Position numbers and translations under genes: made by a program. 64,000 bases of DNA from Fontibacterium abundans (GTDB taxonomy: Bacteria > Pseudomonadota > Alphaproteobacteria > Pelagibacterales > Pelagibacteraceae): the NCBI GenBank assembly GCA_965235095.1, contig OZ249405.1. One strand, written 5' to 3'. Of this stretch, positions 17,749 through 24,324 are shown piece by piece. Below the pieces are notes generated by a model that worked only from the letters and a program-made list of their open reading frames with translations, was not told where the DNA came from and ran no database searches. How positions within the stretch are numbered: the first letter of the stretch is position 1; each line of letters opens with the position of its first letter.

Positions 17749-17835
17749 GCCCTCGTGGTGGAATTGGTAGACACAAAGGACTTAAAATCCTTGCCCTTTT
17801 TGGGAGTAACGGTTCAAGTCCGTTCGAGGGCACCA
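17749..17835 (+). tRNA. tRNA-Leu (anticodon UAA), also the left attachment site
   Basis: An 87-nt cloverleaf with encoded CCA. The acceptor GCCCTCG pairs with CGAGGGC; the anticodon stem AAGGA/TCCTT carries loop CTTAAAA (TAA anticodon); a long variable arm (CCC/GGG) is as expected for leucine; the T-stem is AACGG/CCGTT. The 3' 59 bases recur at 21843-21901, so the integrated element restored the 3' half of this gene. Two T-stem pairs differ between the copies. Confidence 0.96.
17777..17835 (+). repeat. attL: tRNA 3' part, 59-bp direct repeat copy 1
   Basis: It runs from the second base of the anticodon stem to the CCA end and matches 21843-21901 at 55 of 59 positions. The four differences (17808, 17809, 17823, 17824) are the two outer T-stem base pairs, changed in a compensatory way. 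Crossover is likely in the anticodon stem-loop part, where both copies are identical. Confidence 0.9.
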
Positions 17836-17852
17836 TAAATAGCGGTTTTTTT

Positions 17853-17890
17853 TACGAGTTTATTTTTTTTTAAAAGATTATAAACTCGTA
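17853..17890. repeat. 11-bp inverted repeat near the left end of the element
   Basis: TACGAGTTTAT at 17853-17863 is the exact reverse complement of 17880-17890, with a 16-base AT-rich spacer. The right arm overlaps the first TCGTACAC motif. A further inverted, one-mismatch copy (ATGTACGAAT) is at 17929-17938, just before the integrase start. These are probable integrase or regulator binding sites. Confidence 0.6.
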
Positions 17891-17904
17891 CACGACTCGT
17901 ACAT
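17884..17904 (+). repeat. Left arm-site pair, two TCGTACAC-like motifs with 11-bp period
   Basis: ACTCGTACAC at 17884-17893 and ACTCGTACAT at 17895-17904 are direct repeats one helical turn apart. The same spacing and orientation are seen at the right end (21770-21789). Presence at both ends and absence elsewhere nearby suggests arm-type sites of the integrase or excisionase. Confidence 0.65.
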
Positions 17905-17942
17905 TTGAGATTAAGCTTTTTTCAAAAAATGTACGAATTCTT

Positions 17943-19211
17943 ATGCCTTACTACAAAGAAAAAACATTATTTAAAACTAAAAATAATCGCCTTCATATTT
18001 TTAAAAGAAAAGATGCTAAAACTGATAATTGGTATGGCAGAACTTTTATTGAAGGAAAGCAAACACAAACTAGTTCAAGTACTTCAAATAAAAATAAAGC
18101 AATTATAATATTAGAACAGTGGTTCGATAGACTTCATTTTAAAAAAAATGAAGGAATACAAGTGCATTCAAAAACATTTGCTCAATGTGCAAAAGAATTT
18201 ATAGAATTTATAAAAAATGATATGAGCAGAGCACCTAATTCACGCACTAGTATAACAACAAGATTTAATACTATTTTAAAATATAAACCTTTCCACAAAT
18301 TAAGAATTGATAAGATTAATTTTGATATTTTAAAAGATTTTCTGTTATGGAGAAATGAACAAGCTAAACTAATATCAAAAACTTTAAGTGGCAAAACATT
18401 ACACGGAAATTTAATTACTATATCAAGTTTGATTAATTGGTGTGTTGAAAAAAAATATAGGAAAGAAAAGTTACCAGGATTAACAACAAAATTATTAGAA
18501 AAAAAATTAAGACAGCAGCGAACACAAAGAACACATTTTACGAAAAAAGAGTGGCAATATTTATTATCTACTTCGCGTGATAGAATTAAAAAAGCGAGAG
18601 GGAAGAGGGTTAGTTTTGATAGGAGATTATTGCACGAGTATATGATTTTTATGGTGGGTACGGGACTAAGAGTTAATGAAGCTAGTAATATGAAATGGGA
18701 AGATGCACAGATGATCGATAAGCATAATTTAAATCCTAATTTAAAAAAAACTTTTGTAGATAGTTTTTTTGGTAGGCTAGAAAGATATTATACGATTAAC
18801 AATGTTTTTGGTAAAAAACGTAGAGCAAATAAGAATATTGGAGGTGGAAATAGTTATTTTGCTTTGGAAAATATATTAAAATTATACAATGAATATAATG
18901 TTAAAGTAGCTCCCAATACTAATATTTTCCTTAACAGAAGTATAAGGGATGGATTAAACAATTTGTTAAAAAATACTGATTTAAAACAAAAAAAAATCGG
19001 TGAAGAATTCGTTAAGCGTGATGCCAAAAGCTTTAGACATACGCACATATTATTCCAAATTGAAAATGGAGTTTCAACTACTGACATTGCTAAAAATTTA
19101 GACACTTCTACTAATATGATTGACAAGTTTTATACTAATAACGTGCAGACAGAAGAATTGATTGATAGATTGACTAAAATTAATAGAACGCAATTAAAAA
19201 TTGCTAATTAA
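17943..19211 (+). CDS. int: Tyrosine recombinase / phage-type integrase
   Basis: A 422-aa tyrosine recombinase. The first catalytic Arg is Arg243 in GTGLRVNEASNMKWED; box II is KSFRHTH, with Lys362 in the usual His place, Arg365 and His366; the nucleophile is Tyr397 in DKFYTN. An N-terminal arm-binding region (about 1-60) and a core-binding SAM-like domain (about 75-175) precede the catalytic domain. It begins 107 bases downstream of tRNA-Leu, with candidate arm sites in between, and should catalyse integration into this tRNA. The ATG at 17943 gives the full arm-binding domain. Confidence 0.93.
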   Translation: MPYYKEKTLFKTKNNRLHIFKRKDAKTDNWYGRTFIEGKQTQTSSSTSNKNKAIIILEQWFDRLHFKKNEGIQVHSKTFAQCAKEFIEFIKNDMSRAPNSRTSITTRFNTILKYKPFHKLRIDKINFDILKDFLLWRNEQAKLISKTLSGKTLHGNLITISSLINWCVEKKYRKEKLPGLTTKLLEKKLRQQRTQRTHFTKKEWQYLLSTSRDRIKKARGKRVSFDRRLLHEYMIFMVGTGLRVNEASNMKWEDAQMIDKHNLNPNLKKTFVDSFFGRLERYYTINNVFGKKRRANKNIGGGNSYFALENILKLYNEYNVKVAPNTNIFLNRSIRDGLNNLLKNTDLKQKKIGEEFVKRDAKSFRHTHILFQIENGVSTTDIAKNLDTSTNMIDKFYTNNVQTEELIDRLTKINRTQLKIAN

Positions 19212-19237
19212 AACTAAATAAAGTTGAAATAAAAAAA

Positions 19238-19267
19238 AGCCCACTAGACTTTTATATCTAGTGAGCT
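19238..19267. terminator. Bidirectional rho-independent terminator between int and the beta-barrel gene
   Basis: Arms 19238-19248 and 19257-19267 pair with one mismatch around an 8-base loop. A run of A's precedes and T's follow, so it can stop transcripts from both sides; the U-tract is strongest for the minus-strand gene. Confidence 0.8.
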
Positions 19268-19317
19268 TTTCTTAGTTTAATTAAACATCCTTAAGGAAAT
19301 AAGGAGGTTTAAAATCG

Positions 19318-20022
19318 TTAAAACTTATAACCAATACTTACTAAAGCAGACAAAACTTTTGGTTTATGAGAAGAAGAATTTTCTGAGTCGAAAATTACTT
19401 TGTGGTTTTCATACTCAACATAGTTACCTTCTATTTGAGCATATAAATTCTTATCTAAGAAAGTTCTTGCTCCAATTCCATAACCCCATCCCTCTAAGTT
19501 TTTAGAATTACTTACGGATTCATCATCTACAGATATTTTTCCAACAGATTTAACAAAATTATAGGACAACTTTGCAAATAATCCAGTGTTGTCATTTACT
19601 AAATATGTAGGTTGAATATACAATGAATAATGATCCTTTAATTCAGAAGTGATTTTTGTTGTTTCAGAACCAAGACTTGGATCTGTATCGTCTACTGGAC
19701 CAACAACTTTCATTGGTGTTACTTTTGATTTAGTTAAATCATAAGTTCCACCAATAGTTATAGCTAGATTTTTATCTACTTGAAAACCGTATCCTAAATC
19801 TATTAAAGCTGAAAAATCATTTTTTCCATTGTTGAAACTTAGTTCTGTAACTGGGTCAGTGCCTGTATCTGTAAACTTCAAATCATAAGTTTGTGAACTG
19901 TAACCGCCACCAATAGCGATACTAGGTCCTGCAAAGTTTTTACTCTGCGATAATGCAGGAGTTGCTGCAGTTGTTGCAAGCATTGCAACGGCGCAACAAA
20001 TTGTTGTTGTTTTTTTAGTCAT
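19318..20022 (-). CDS. Outer-membrane beta-barrel protein carried by the element
   Basis: A 234-aa protein with a signal peptide (MTKKTTTICCAVAMLATTAA..., cleavage near residue 25) and an alternating polar/hydrophobic beta pattern: IAIGGGYSSQTYDL, FSALIDLGYGFQV, LFAKLSYNFV, YGIGARTFL, YAQIEGNYVEY and a C-terminal LSALVSIGYKF ending in Phe, the typical BAM recognition residue. This fits an eight-stranded porin-like or OmpW/OmpA-like barrel. A good AAGGA Shine-Dalgarno precedes the ATG. As island cargo it could alter the cell surface, for example phage adsorption; this is inference. Confidence 0.82.
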   Translation of the reverse strand: MTKKTTTICCAVAMLATTAATPALSQSKNFAGPSIAIGGGYSSQTYDLKFTDTGTDPVTELSFNNGKNDFSALIDLGYGFQVDKNLAITIGGTYDLTKSKVTPMKVVGPVDDTDPSLGSETTKITSELKDHYSLYIQPTYLVNDNTGLFAKLSYNFVKSVGKISVDDESVSNSKNLEGWGYGIGARTFLDKNLYAQIEGNYVEYENHKVIFDSENSSSHKPKVLSALVSIGYKF

Positions 20023-20192
20023 TATTTTTTCCTTTTTAAAAAGTTAATGACTAACCAACTACAGTGTTCGCTTCAGATAAAATAAACCAAAGTAAATGTC
20101 CAAATTATATAACCAAAAATCAGCTACATAATTAAGTTTTAAATTATTGTTTATTTGCTTAGTGTATTTAAAAAAAATTTTTTTTTTAAAAA

Positions 20193-20570
20193 ATGATTAG
20201 TGATTTTTTAGCAACAGACTTAAAGAATTGTAGTAAAAAATATCCTGCTTTAATTTATTTTAAAAGAAACTTAGTTTCTGAATTAATTTTATATACTGTA
20301 ATAAAAAAGCATAAAACAAGTGATACTTGTGGTTTTGAAGAGTTATTTAACGAAGTATGTCCAAAATTTGGGTCAAGAAATACAGTAAAACAAATCGTTG
20401 AAACGGCAATTATAAAAAATTTTTTTATGAAGACTGAAAATGTAATTGATAGAAGAAGCATGAATATTCGACCAACAGAATTAACTAGTAATGAATTTAT
20501 TATGTGGCAGAAAGAATATATTTTAGGGATATCGCAATACTTTGATTATTTTAAAAAAAATAAAATATGA
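20193..20570 (+). CDS. Small MarR-like winged-helix protein in the element
   Basis: A 125-aa protein with helices around 28-42 and 48-80 and a wing with DRRS at 86-89 followed by IRPTELTSNEF. The DxRSxxIxPTELTxxxF signature is shared with the regulator at 17153-17515. It is divergent from the beta-barrel gene across 170 bases and probably controls element genes. Directly before its ATG lies a run of 8 A, 10 T and 6 A, so no clear Shine-Dalgarno is visible. Function beyond DNA binding is unknown. Confidence 0.55.
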   Translation: MISDFLATDLKNCSKKYPALIYFKRNLVSELILYTVIKKHKTSDTCGFEELFNEVCPKFGSRNTVKQIVETAIIKNFFMKTENVIDRRSMNIRPTELTSNEFIMWQKEYILGISQYFDYFKKNKI

Positions 20571-20645
20571 AAAGTTCAAATAGTTAAGTATTCCTTTCAC
20601 CCACTTGATTTTTTAACTCCCACATTCAAATAAATAGCTTTAACT

Positions 20646-20822
20646 ATGAGAGTTAAAGAAGTTATTTTTGGTACTAAAAAACCCCAATCAATAGATCAGA
20701 GTCTTATTCTTAGCCTTAAAAAAGCGGTTGATAATAGCAAACACAGACTGCAAGCTGAAAGAGATAGGCAAAGAAAAAAAAGAGAAATAGAAAGGAGTAG
20801 GAAGTTATACCAAAATGTATAA
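20646..20822 (+). CDS. 58-aa basic hypothetical protein of the element
   Basis: An ATG at 20646 opens a 58-codon frame ending at 20822. The product starts MRVKEVIFGTKKPQSID and ends in a strongly charged helix (RDRQRKKREIERSRKL, about 38-53) that looks like a nucleic-acid-binding or coiled-coil segment. The next gene starts within its last codons (8-base overlap), which supports it being real. No family is recognised; a role as an excisionase-like DNA-binding factor is conceivable but unproven. Confidence 0.5.
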   Translation: MRVKEVIFGTKKPQSIDQSLILSLKKAVDNSKHRLQAERDRQRKKREIERSRKLYQNV

Positions 20823-21009
20823 GCAACTGAGAAATGCAAATGGTAGGTTGATTGGATTGATACAAGATAGGATGGATGTGATCGAACTTAGATCAGCAGA
20901 TGGAAGGTTGTTGGGTTTTTATTATCGAAAAAATAACCTAACAAGAGATAGTAGTGGTAAGTTGATAGGGTATGGAAATTTACTTACTAACTTAATATGT
21001 AGAGTGTAG
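20815..21009 (+). CDS. 64-aa protein made of three G[RK]L[IL]G repeats
   Basis: Almost the whole protein is a short repeat: GRLIG at 10-14, GRLLG at 30-34 and GKLIG at 48-52, each preceded by an N/D/S-rich turn (NANG, SADG, DSSG). Such periodicity suggests repeated beta-hairpins forming a small symmetric fold, as seen in tiny phage and plasmid proteins. It overlaps the 58-aa gene by 8 bases and is probably co-translated. An AGGAGTAGG purine stretch upstream could serve as Shine-Dalgarno. No function is known to me. Confidence 0.55.
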   Translation: MYKQLRNANGRLIGLIQDRMDVIELRSADGRLLGFYYRKNNLTRDSSGKLIGYGNLLTNLICRV

Positions 21010-21120
21010 GTTTTGATTCAAAAGGTGTAGTTTTTATTATTCATATTAATTATTTGTGTGTTAGCCAAAGCTGACTGACAGACATAGTTAGAATACTTTA
21101 GGCAATATTATGCTGATAAA

Positions 21121-21140
21121 GAACTAAAGCTAATTAGTTC
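21121..21140. repeat. Small hairpin, 7-bp arms
   Basis: GAACTAA at 21121-21127 pairs with TTAGTTC at 21134-21140 around a 6-base loop. With the neighbouring hairpin at 21162-21192 it forms a structured stretch in the 209-base gap after the mini-genes, next to the HUH-like gene. Confidence 0.4.
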
Positions 21141-21161
21141 AGTTAATTTATTTCAAAAAAA

Positions 21162-21192
21162 AAGAATAATTAAGCATCGCTCCATTATTCTT
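21162..21192 (-). terminator. Hairpin with U-tract after the HUH-like gene
   Basis: AAGAATAAT (21162-21170) and ATTATTCTT (21184-21192) are perfect 9-bp arms around a 13-base loop. Read on the minus strand, the hairpin is followed by nine T's, as for a rho-independent terminator of the gene ending at 21219. The stem is nearly all A-T, so a replication-origin or nick-site hairpin is an alternative. Confidence 0.55.
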
Positions 21193-21218
21193 ATTAGCCT
21201 TTAAATGCGCCTAAATTT

Positions 21219-21659
21219 TTAGTTTAAATGTGCTGTTGTAGTGTTTAATGTGTCAGAGCCTAATTTATAGTATTCGTGTGTTAAATAGTTAGTTACAGCC
21301 TCTTTTATTTCAATAGTTTCAAATTCACTAAAATAACCGCTTTCCTTAACTTCATATTGCCAAATTCTTTTTAAAGTTTTTATAAAGTTAATATCAGTTT
21401 CATTGTTGGGCGTTATGGCAACAAAGTGAAAATGTGAGTTTTGATTAGAGTAGCCTTTTTGTAAAAAGCACATACGTTTTACTTTGATATTATTTCTATG
21501 ACTTTTATTGCCAAAATAATATCTATCAACTTTATTCCAAAAATATTTTAATGCATTTTCAGCAGCGATCTCATTCATTTGATACTTAAAATTTAAAGTA
21601 CCAAATACATTCCACTGATAGCTATTAAGCCATTTTATTAATGCTTTTTTTTCATTCAT
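21219..21659 (-). CDS. Putative HUH-type Rep/relaxase-like protein
   Basis: A 146-aa protein with the order of motifs expected for rolling-circle HUH endonucleases: WNVFGTLNF (16-24, like the FxTLTF motif 1), NSHFHFVA with His76 and His78 (motif 2, metal site), and AVTNYLTHEYYK with candidate nucleophiles Tyr125, Tyr130 or Tyr131 and Lys132 (motif 3). There is no helicase domain. It could nick the excised element for replication or transfer. The match is by eye and the protein is short, so this is tentative. It is the last gene before the right end. Confidence 0.55.
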   Translation of the reverse strand: MNEKKALIKWLNSYQWNVFGTLNFKYQMNEIAAENALKYFWNKVDRYYFGNKSHRNNIKVKRMCFLQKGYSNQNSHFHFVAITPNNETDINFIKTLKRIWQYEVKESGYFSEFETIEIKEAVTNYLTHEYYKLGSDTLNTTTAHLN

Positions 21660-21769
21660 ATTATTAATTTGTTATGAATGTATTTAGCTGCGGTGGTGTA
21701 GAGCTGAAAATTTTTATGTATTTTTTTGTAAAAATTTTGTTTAATAATTAGTGAAATAGCTTTTTAAAA

Positions 21770-21789
21770 GTCGTACACTACTCGTACAC
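21770..21789 (+). repeat. Right arm-site pair, TCGTACAC motifs with 11-bp period
   Basis: GTCGTACAC at 21770-21778 and ACTCGTACAC at 21780-21789 repeat in the same orientation and with the same one-turn spacing as the left-end pair. They lie about 55 bases from the right core. Confidence 0.65.
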
Positions 21790-21813
21790 CTTTTAATGAT
21801 ATTGAATTAACCA

Positions 21814-21835
21814 AGCAAATATAGCTATATTTGCT
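21814..21835. repeat. 22-bp perfect palindrome beside the right attachment core
   Basis: Positions 21814-21835 read the same on both strands; the half-site is AGCAAATATAG. It lies 7 bases before the attR repeat. In the excised circle it would flank the recombination core, so it may bind the integrase, an excisionase or a dimeric regulator. Confidence 0.75.
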
Positions 21836-21842
21836 GAACTGT

Positions 21843-21901
21843 AGGACTTAAAATCCTTGCCCTTTTTGGGAGTGCCGGTTCAAGTCCGGCCGAGGGCACC
21901 A
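21843..21901 (+). pseudogene. attR: tRNA-Leu 3' fragment displaced by integration
   Basis: This 59-bp copy has the anticodon stem-loop, variable arm, T-arm and CCA of tRNA-Leu(UAA) but no 5' half. Its T-stem is GCCGG/CCGGC, against AACGG/CCGTT in the intact gene. It is probably the original chromosomal 3' end, pushed away by the element. It is not counted as a functional tRNA. Confidence 0.9.
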
Positions 21902-21906
21902 CAATT

Positions 21907-22272
21907 ATGAGAATATTATTTATTCTTTTGTTATTAGTATCTTGCTCTAAAAATGTAAAAGTTCCATTTATTAGCAAAGATCCAGCAAAATCAATCAATG
22001 TTATAATTGAGAATGAGTTTGATATTACATATTCATTATTAACATTAGCAAGACAAAATAATGACGTCTGTCAAATGTCTCTAGAAATCAAAAACATTTC
22101 CAAAGAAGAAAAAAGAAACTCATTATCAATAGAAGCTTATTCTTTTGCGGATAAAAAATATGAAGCTTTTGTTGTGGAAAAAAGATCGAAACCTAATGAA
22201 GTTGTAAATTCTACTGTTCAATTTAATGGAATTAATTGTGGAGATCTTAGAAAAATAAATTTCTTTAAATAA
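21907..22272 (+). CDS. Small putative lipoprotein
   Basis: A 121-aa protein with a short hydrophobic leader and a lipobox LLVSC (Cys13), so it is probably lipid-anchored. The remainder is a small soluble domain with two further cysteines (DVCQ, NCGD) that could form a disulfide in the periplasm. No family is recognised. It starts 5 bases after the displaced tRNA end, so before integration it followed tRNA-Leu directly. It converges on parE with 2 bases between stops. Confidence 0.7.
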   Translation: MRILFILLLLVSCSKNVKVPFISKDPAKSINVIIENEFDITYSLLTLARQNNDVCQMSLEIKNISKEEKRNSLSIEAYSFADKKYEAFVVEKRSKPNEVVNSTVQFNGINCGDLRKINFFK

Positions 22273-22274
22273 TA

Positions 22275-24212
22275 TTATAAGTCAATATTTTTAACTTTTG
22301 GTGCGTTTTCTTCTATAAATTTTAGTCTTAATTCTGCATTTTTTCCCATAATATTTGAAATTAATTTGTTTGTTTTTTTATAATCGCTTGTTGGAACGGT
22401 TACTCTAATCAAAGATCTTGTATTAATGTCCATTGTTGTTTCTTTTAATTGTTGAGCCATCATTTCACCCAACCCTTTAAATCTACTTATTTCAATTTTA
22501 GATCCCTTTTTAAGATTCTTTAATAATTTGTCTTTTTCAATATCGTTTCGTACATAATAAATTTGGTTAGATATTGTAAGTTTATAAAGTGGGGGAACAG
22601 CGAGATACAAATGTCCATTTTTAATTAAATTTGGCATTTCAAAGAAAAAGAAAGTTAAAAGCAAGCTCGCTATGTGATCACCATCAACATCAGCATCAGT
22701 CATAATAATTACTTTTTCATATCTTAAATCTTTATCAATATACTTTTCTCTTCTTTGGCAGCCGAGCGCTTGAAGTAGATTTGATATTTCAGTGTTAGCT
22801 AATATTTTTGCAGTATTAGAGTTTTTGACATTTAATATTTTTCCTCTTAAAGGAAGAATAGCTTGAAAATTTCGATCACGAGCTTGTTTTGCTGAGCCTC
22901 CAGCAGAATCTCCTTCCACTATAAATAATTCAGTACCTTCAACTTTTGAGCTAGTGCAGTCCGCAAGTTTTCCAGGTAAACGTATTTTTCTTGTAGCGCT
23001 TTGTCTTCCAACATCTAGATTTTGATCCAGTAGATTTCTTTCTCTTATTTTACCTTCAATAAAAGCGAGAATAGAATTTGATGCTTTAGGATGTTGGTTA
23101 AACCAATCTTCAACTGACTTTGCTATAGAGGTATCACAATATTTTTGAATATAAGCAGACGATAATCTTGATTTAGTCTGTCCTTCAAATTCTGGATTAT
23201 TAATAAAAATAGATAAAATATAACTTGCATTAGACAGTATTTCATCTGCACTTGCACCTGCGACTAACTTGTTATTTTTAAATTTTGCAATTTTTCTTAC
23301 AGCTTTTGCAACACCAGATCTAAAACCTTGTTCGTGAGTTCCACCATTGGTGGTTAGCACAGAGTTACAAAATGAAATTTTGAATTCAGAAATTTCATTA
23401 TGCCATTGAATTGCAAATTCAAATTTTCCTTTATCTTCGTCAAAATTATTTTTATGATGACATGTTTTGTCATTTATTTTAGTAAAATTTTTAGTCTCAC
23501 TATCTAGATACTCAACAATACCTTCTGGAAAAAAAAGTTTTGCACTATTAGGAGTGTCATCCTTTCTATTGATTAAAGATCTGTCGCATTCCCAATGTAT
23601 TGTGATGCCTTTGACTAAATAAGCCTTACTTTTGCAAAGATTGTATAATTTATTTGGAATAAAATTTAGTTCTTTTCCAAAAATTTCTTTATCAGGAATA
23701 AATGTAACTTGAGTTCCATTTTTAATCTTGGATTTCCCTTTTTTAGTTAATTTATTTAAAGGTTTTCCTTTTGAATAATTTTGTTCAAAAATAGTAGAGT
23801 TTTTAAAGATTTCTATCTTTAATTTTTCAGATAAAGCATTTACAACCGAAAGACCAACACCATGTAATCCAGCAGAAGTAGAGTAGGTTCCTTCTTTAAA
23901 TTTTCCACCCGAATGCAATGTTGTCATTACTATTTCAAGTGCAGTTTTATTTTTCTTTGGATGTTTATCTAAAGGAATTCCTCTTCCATCATCAGTTACA
24001 GTTAACGATTTATCTTTATTTAATTTTACATAAATATTTTTTGCATGACCCGCTGTAACTTCATCCATCGAGTTATCAATGATTTCAGTTGCAAGGTGAT
24101 GAAATGCGGTTTCGTCTGTACCGCCAATGTACATTCCAGGTCTTTTTCTAACAGGTTCTAGGCCCTCTAGAATTTCAATATCCTTAGCTGAATAATTATT
24201 ATTTTTTACCAC
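22275..24212 (-). CDS. parE: DNA topoisomerase IV subunit B
   Basis: A 645-aa type IIA topoisomerase ATPase subunit. The GHKL domain shows Glu43 with EIIDNSMDE, DDGRGIP (74-80) and GLHGVGLSVVNALS (115-128). The TOPRIM domain has EGDSAGGSAKQ (433-443) and DADVDGD (506-512). The length and absence of the long GyrB insert fit ParE, which decatenates daughter chromosomes with ParC. parC is not in the window. Confidence 0.94.
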   Translation of the reverse strand: MVKNNNYSAKDIEILEGLEPVRKRPGMYIGGTDETAFHHLATEIIDNSMDEVTAGHAKNIYVKLNKDKSLTVTDDGRGIPLDKHPKKNKTALEIVMTTLHSGGKFKEGTYSTSAGLHGVGLSVVNALSEKLKIEIFKNSTIFEQNYSKGKPLNKLTKKGKSKIKNGTQVTFIPDKEIFGKELNFIPNKLYNLCKSKAYLVKGITIHWECDRSLINRKDDTPNSAKLFFPEGIVEYLDSETKNFTKINDKTCHHKNNFDEDKGKFEFAIQWHNEISEFKISFCNSVLTTNGGTHEQGFRSGVAKAVRKIAKFKNNKLVAGASADEILSNASYILSIFINNPEFEGQTKSRLSSAYIQKYCDTSIAKSVEDWFNQHPKASNSILAFIEGKIRERNLLDQNLDVGRQSATRKIRLPGKLADCTSSKVEGTELFIVEGDSAGGSAKQARDRNFQAILPLRGKILNVKNSNTAKILANTEISNLLQALGCQRREKYIDKDLRYEKVIIMTDADVDGDHIASLLLTFFFFEMPNLIKNGHLYLAVPPLYKLTISNQIYYVRNDIEKDKLLKNLKKGSKIEISRFKGLGEMMAQQLKETTMDINTRSLIRVTVPTSDYKKTNKLISNIMGKNAELRLKFIEENAPKVKNIDL

Positions 24213-24277
24213 ACACCAAGCATTAGATTAATTTATAAAAAAATACAGACGTTAATTTTATTTAAGGCAAAAAAAAA

Positions 24278-24300
24278 CCCCGTATTTTTTAGATACGGGG
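24278..24300. terminator. Rho-independent terminator between glnA and parE
   Basis: CCCCGTAT (24278-24285) pairs with ATACGGGG (24293-24300) around a 7-base loop, flanked by a long A run on the left and T's on the right. On the minus strand it closes the glnA transcript before parE; it is the clearest GC-rich stem in the window. Confidence 0.92.
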
Positions 24301-24324
24301 TTTTTAAATTTTAAAATATTGTAA

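Larger units (their letters stand above)
17777..21901 (+). mobile_element. Small tRNA-Leu-integrated element, about 4.07 kb (tyrosine-integrase genomic island)
   Basis: The element is bounded by a 59-bp direct repeat of the tRNA-Leu 3' part (17777-17835 and 21843-21901, offset 4066). The integrase gene follows the tRNA directly, as in many tRNA-targeting islands and satellites. Cargo in order: integrase, beta-barrel protein (-), MarR-like protein, two overlapping mini-genes, HUH-like protein (-). Both ends contain paired 11-bp-period TCGTACAC motifs. No capsid, terminase or conjugation gene is recognisable, so it may be a phage satellite, an integrated plasmid or a minimal island; its class is not resolved. 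Confidence 0.88.

Noticed and set aside
19301..19308. A perfect Shine-Dalgarno (AAGGAGGT) on the plus strand
   Set aside because: No ATG, GTG or TTG with an open frame follows at a suitable distance; the region is the 3' end of the minus-strand beta-barrel gene. It may be a relic of a lost gene, but nothing supports a feature.
20170..20192. A/T-run inverted repeat before the MarR-like gene at 20193
   Set aside because: It consists only of an A run, a T run and an A run. Such simple tracts arise by chance and slippage in this AT-rich DNA and show no sequence-specific symmetry.
21843..21901. A second tRNA-Leu(UAA) gene
   Set aside because: Only the part from the anticodon stem to CCA is present; no acceptor 5' strand or D-arm precedes it. 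It is the displaced att copy, not a working tRNA.
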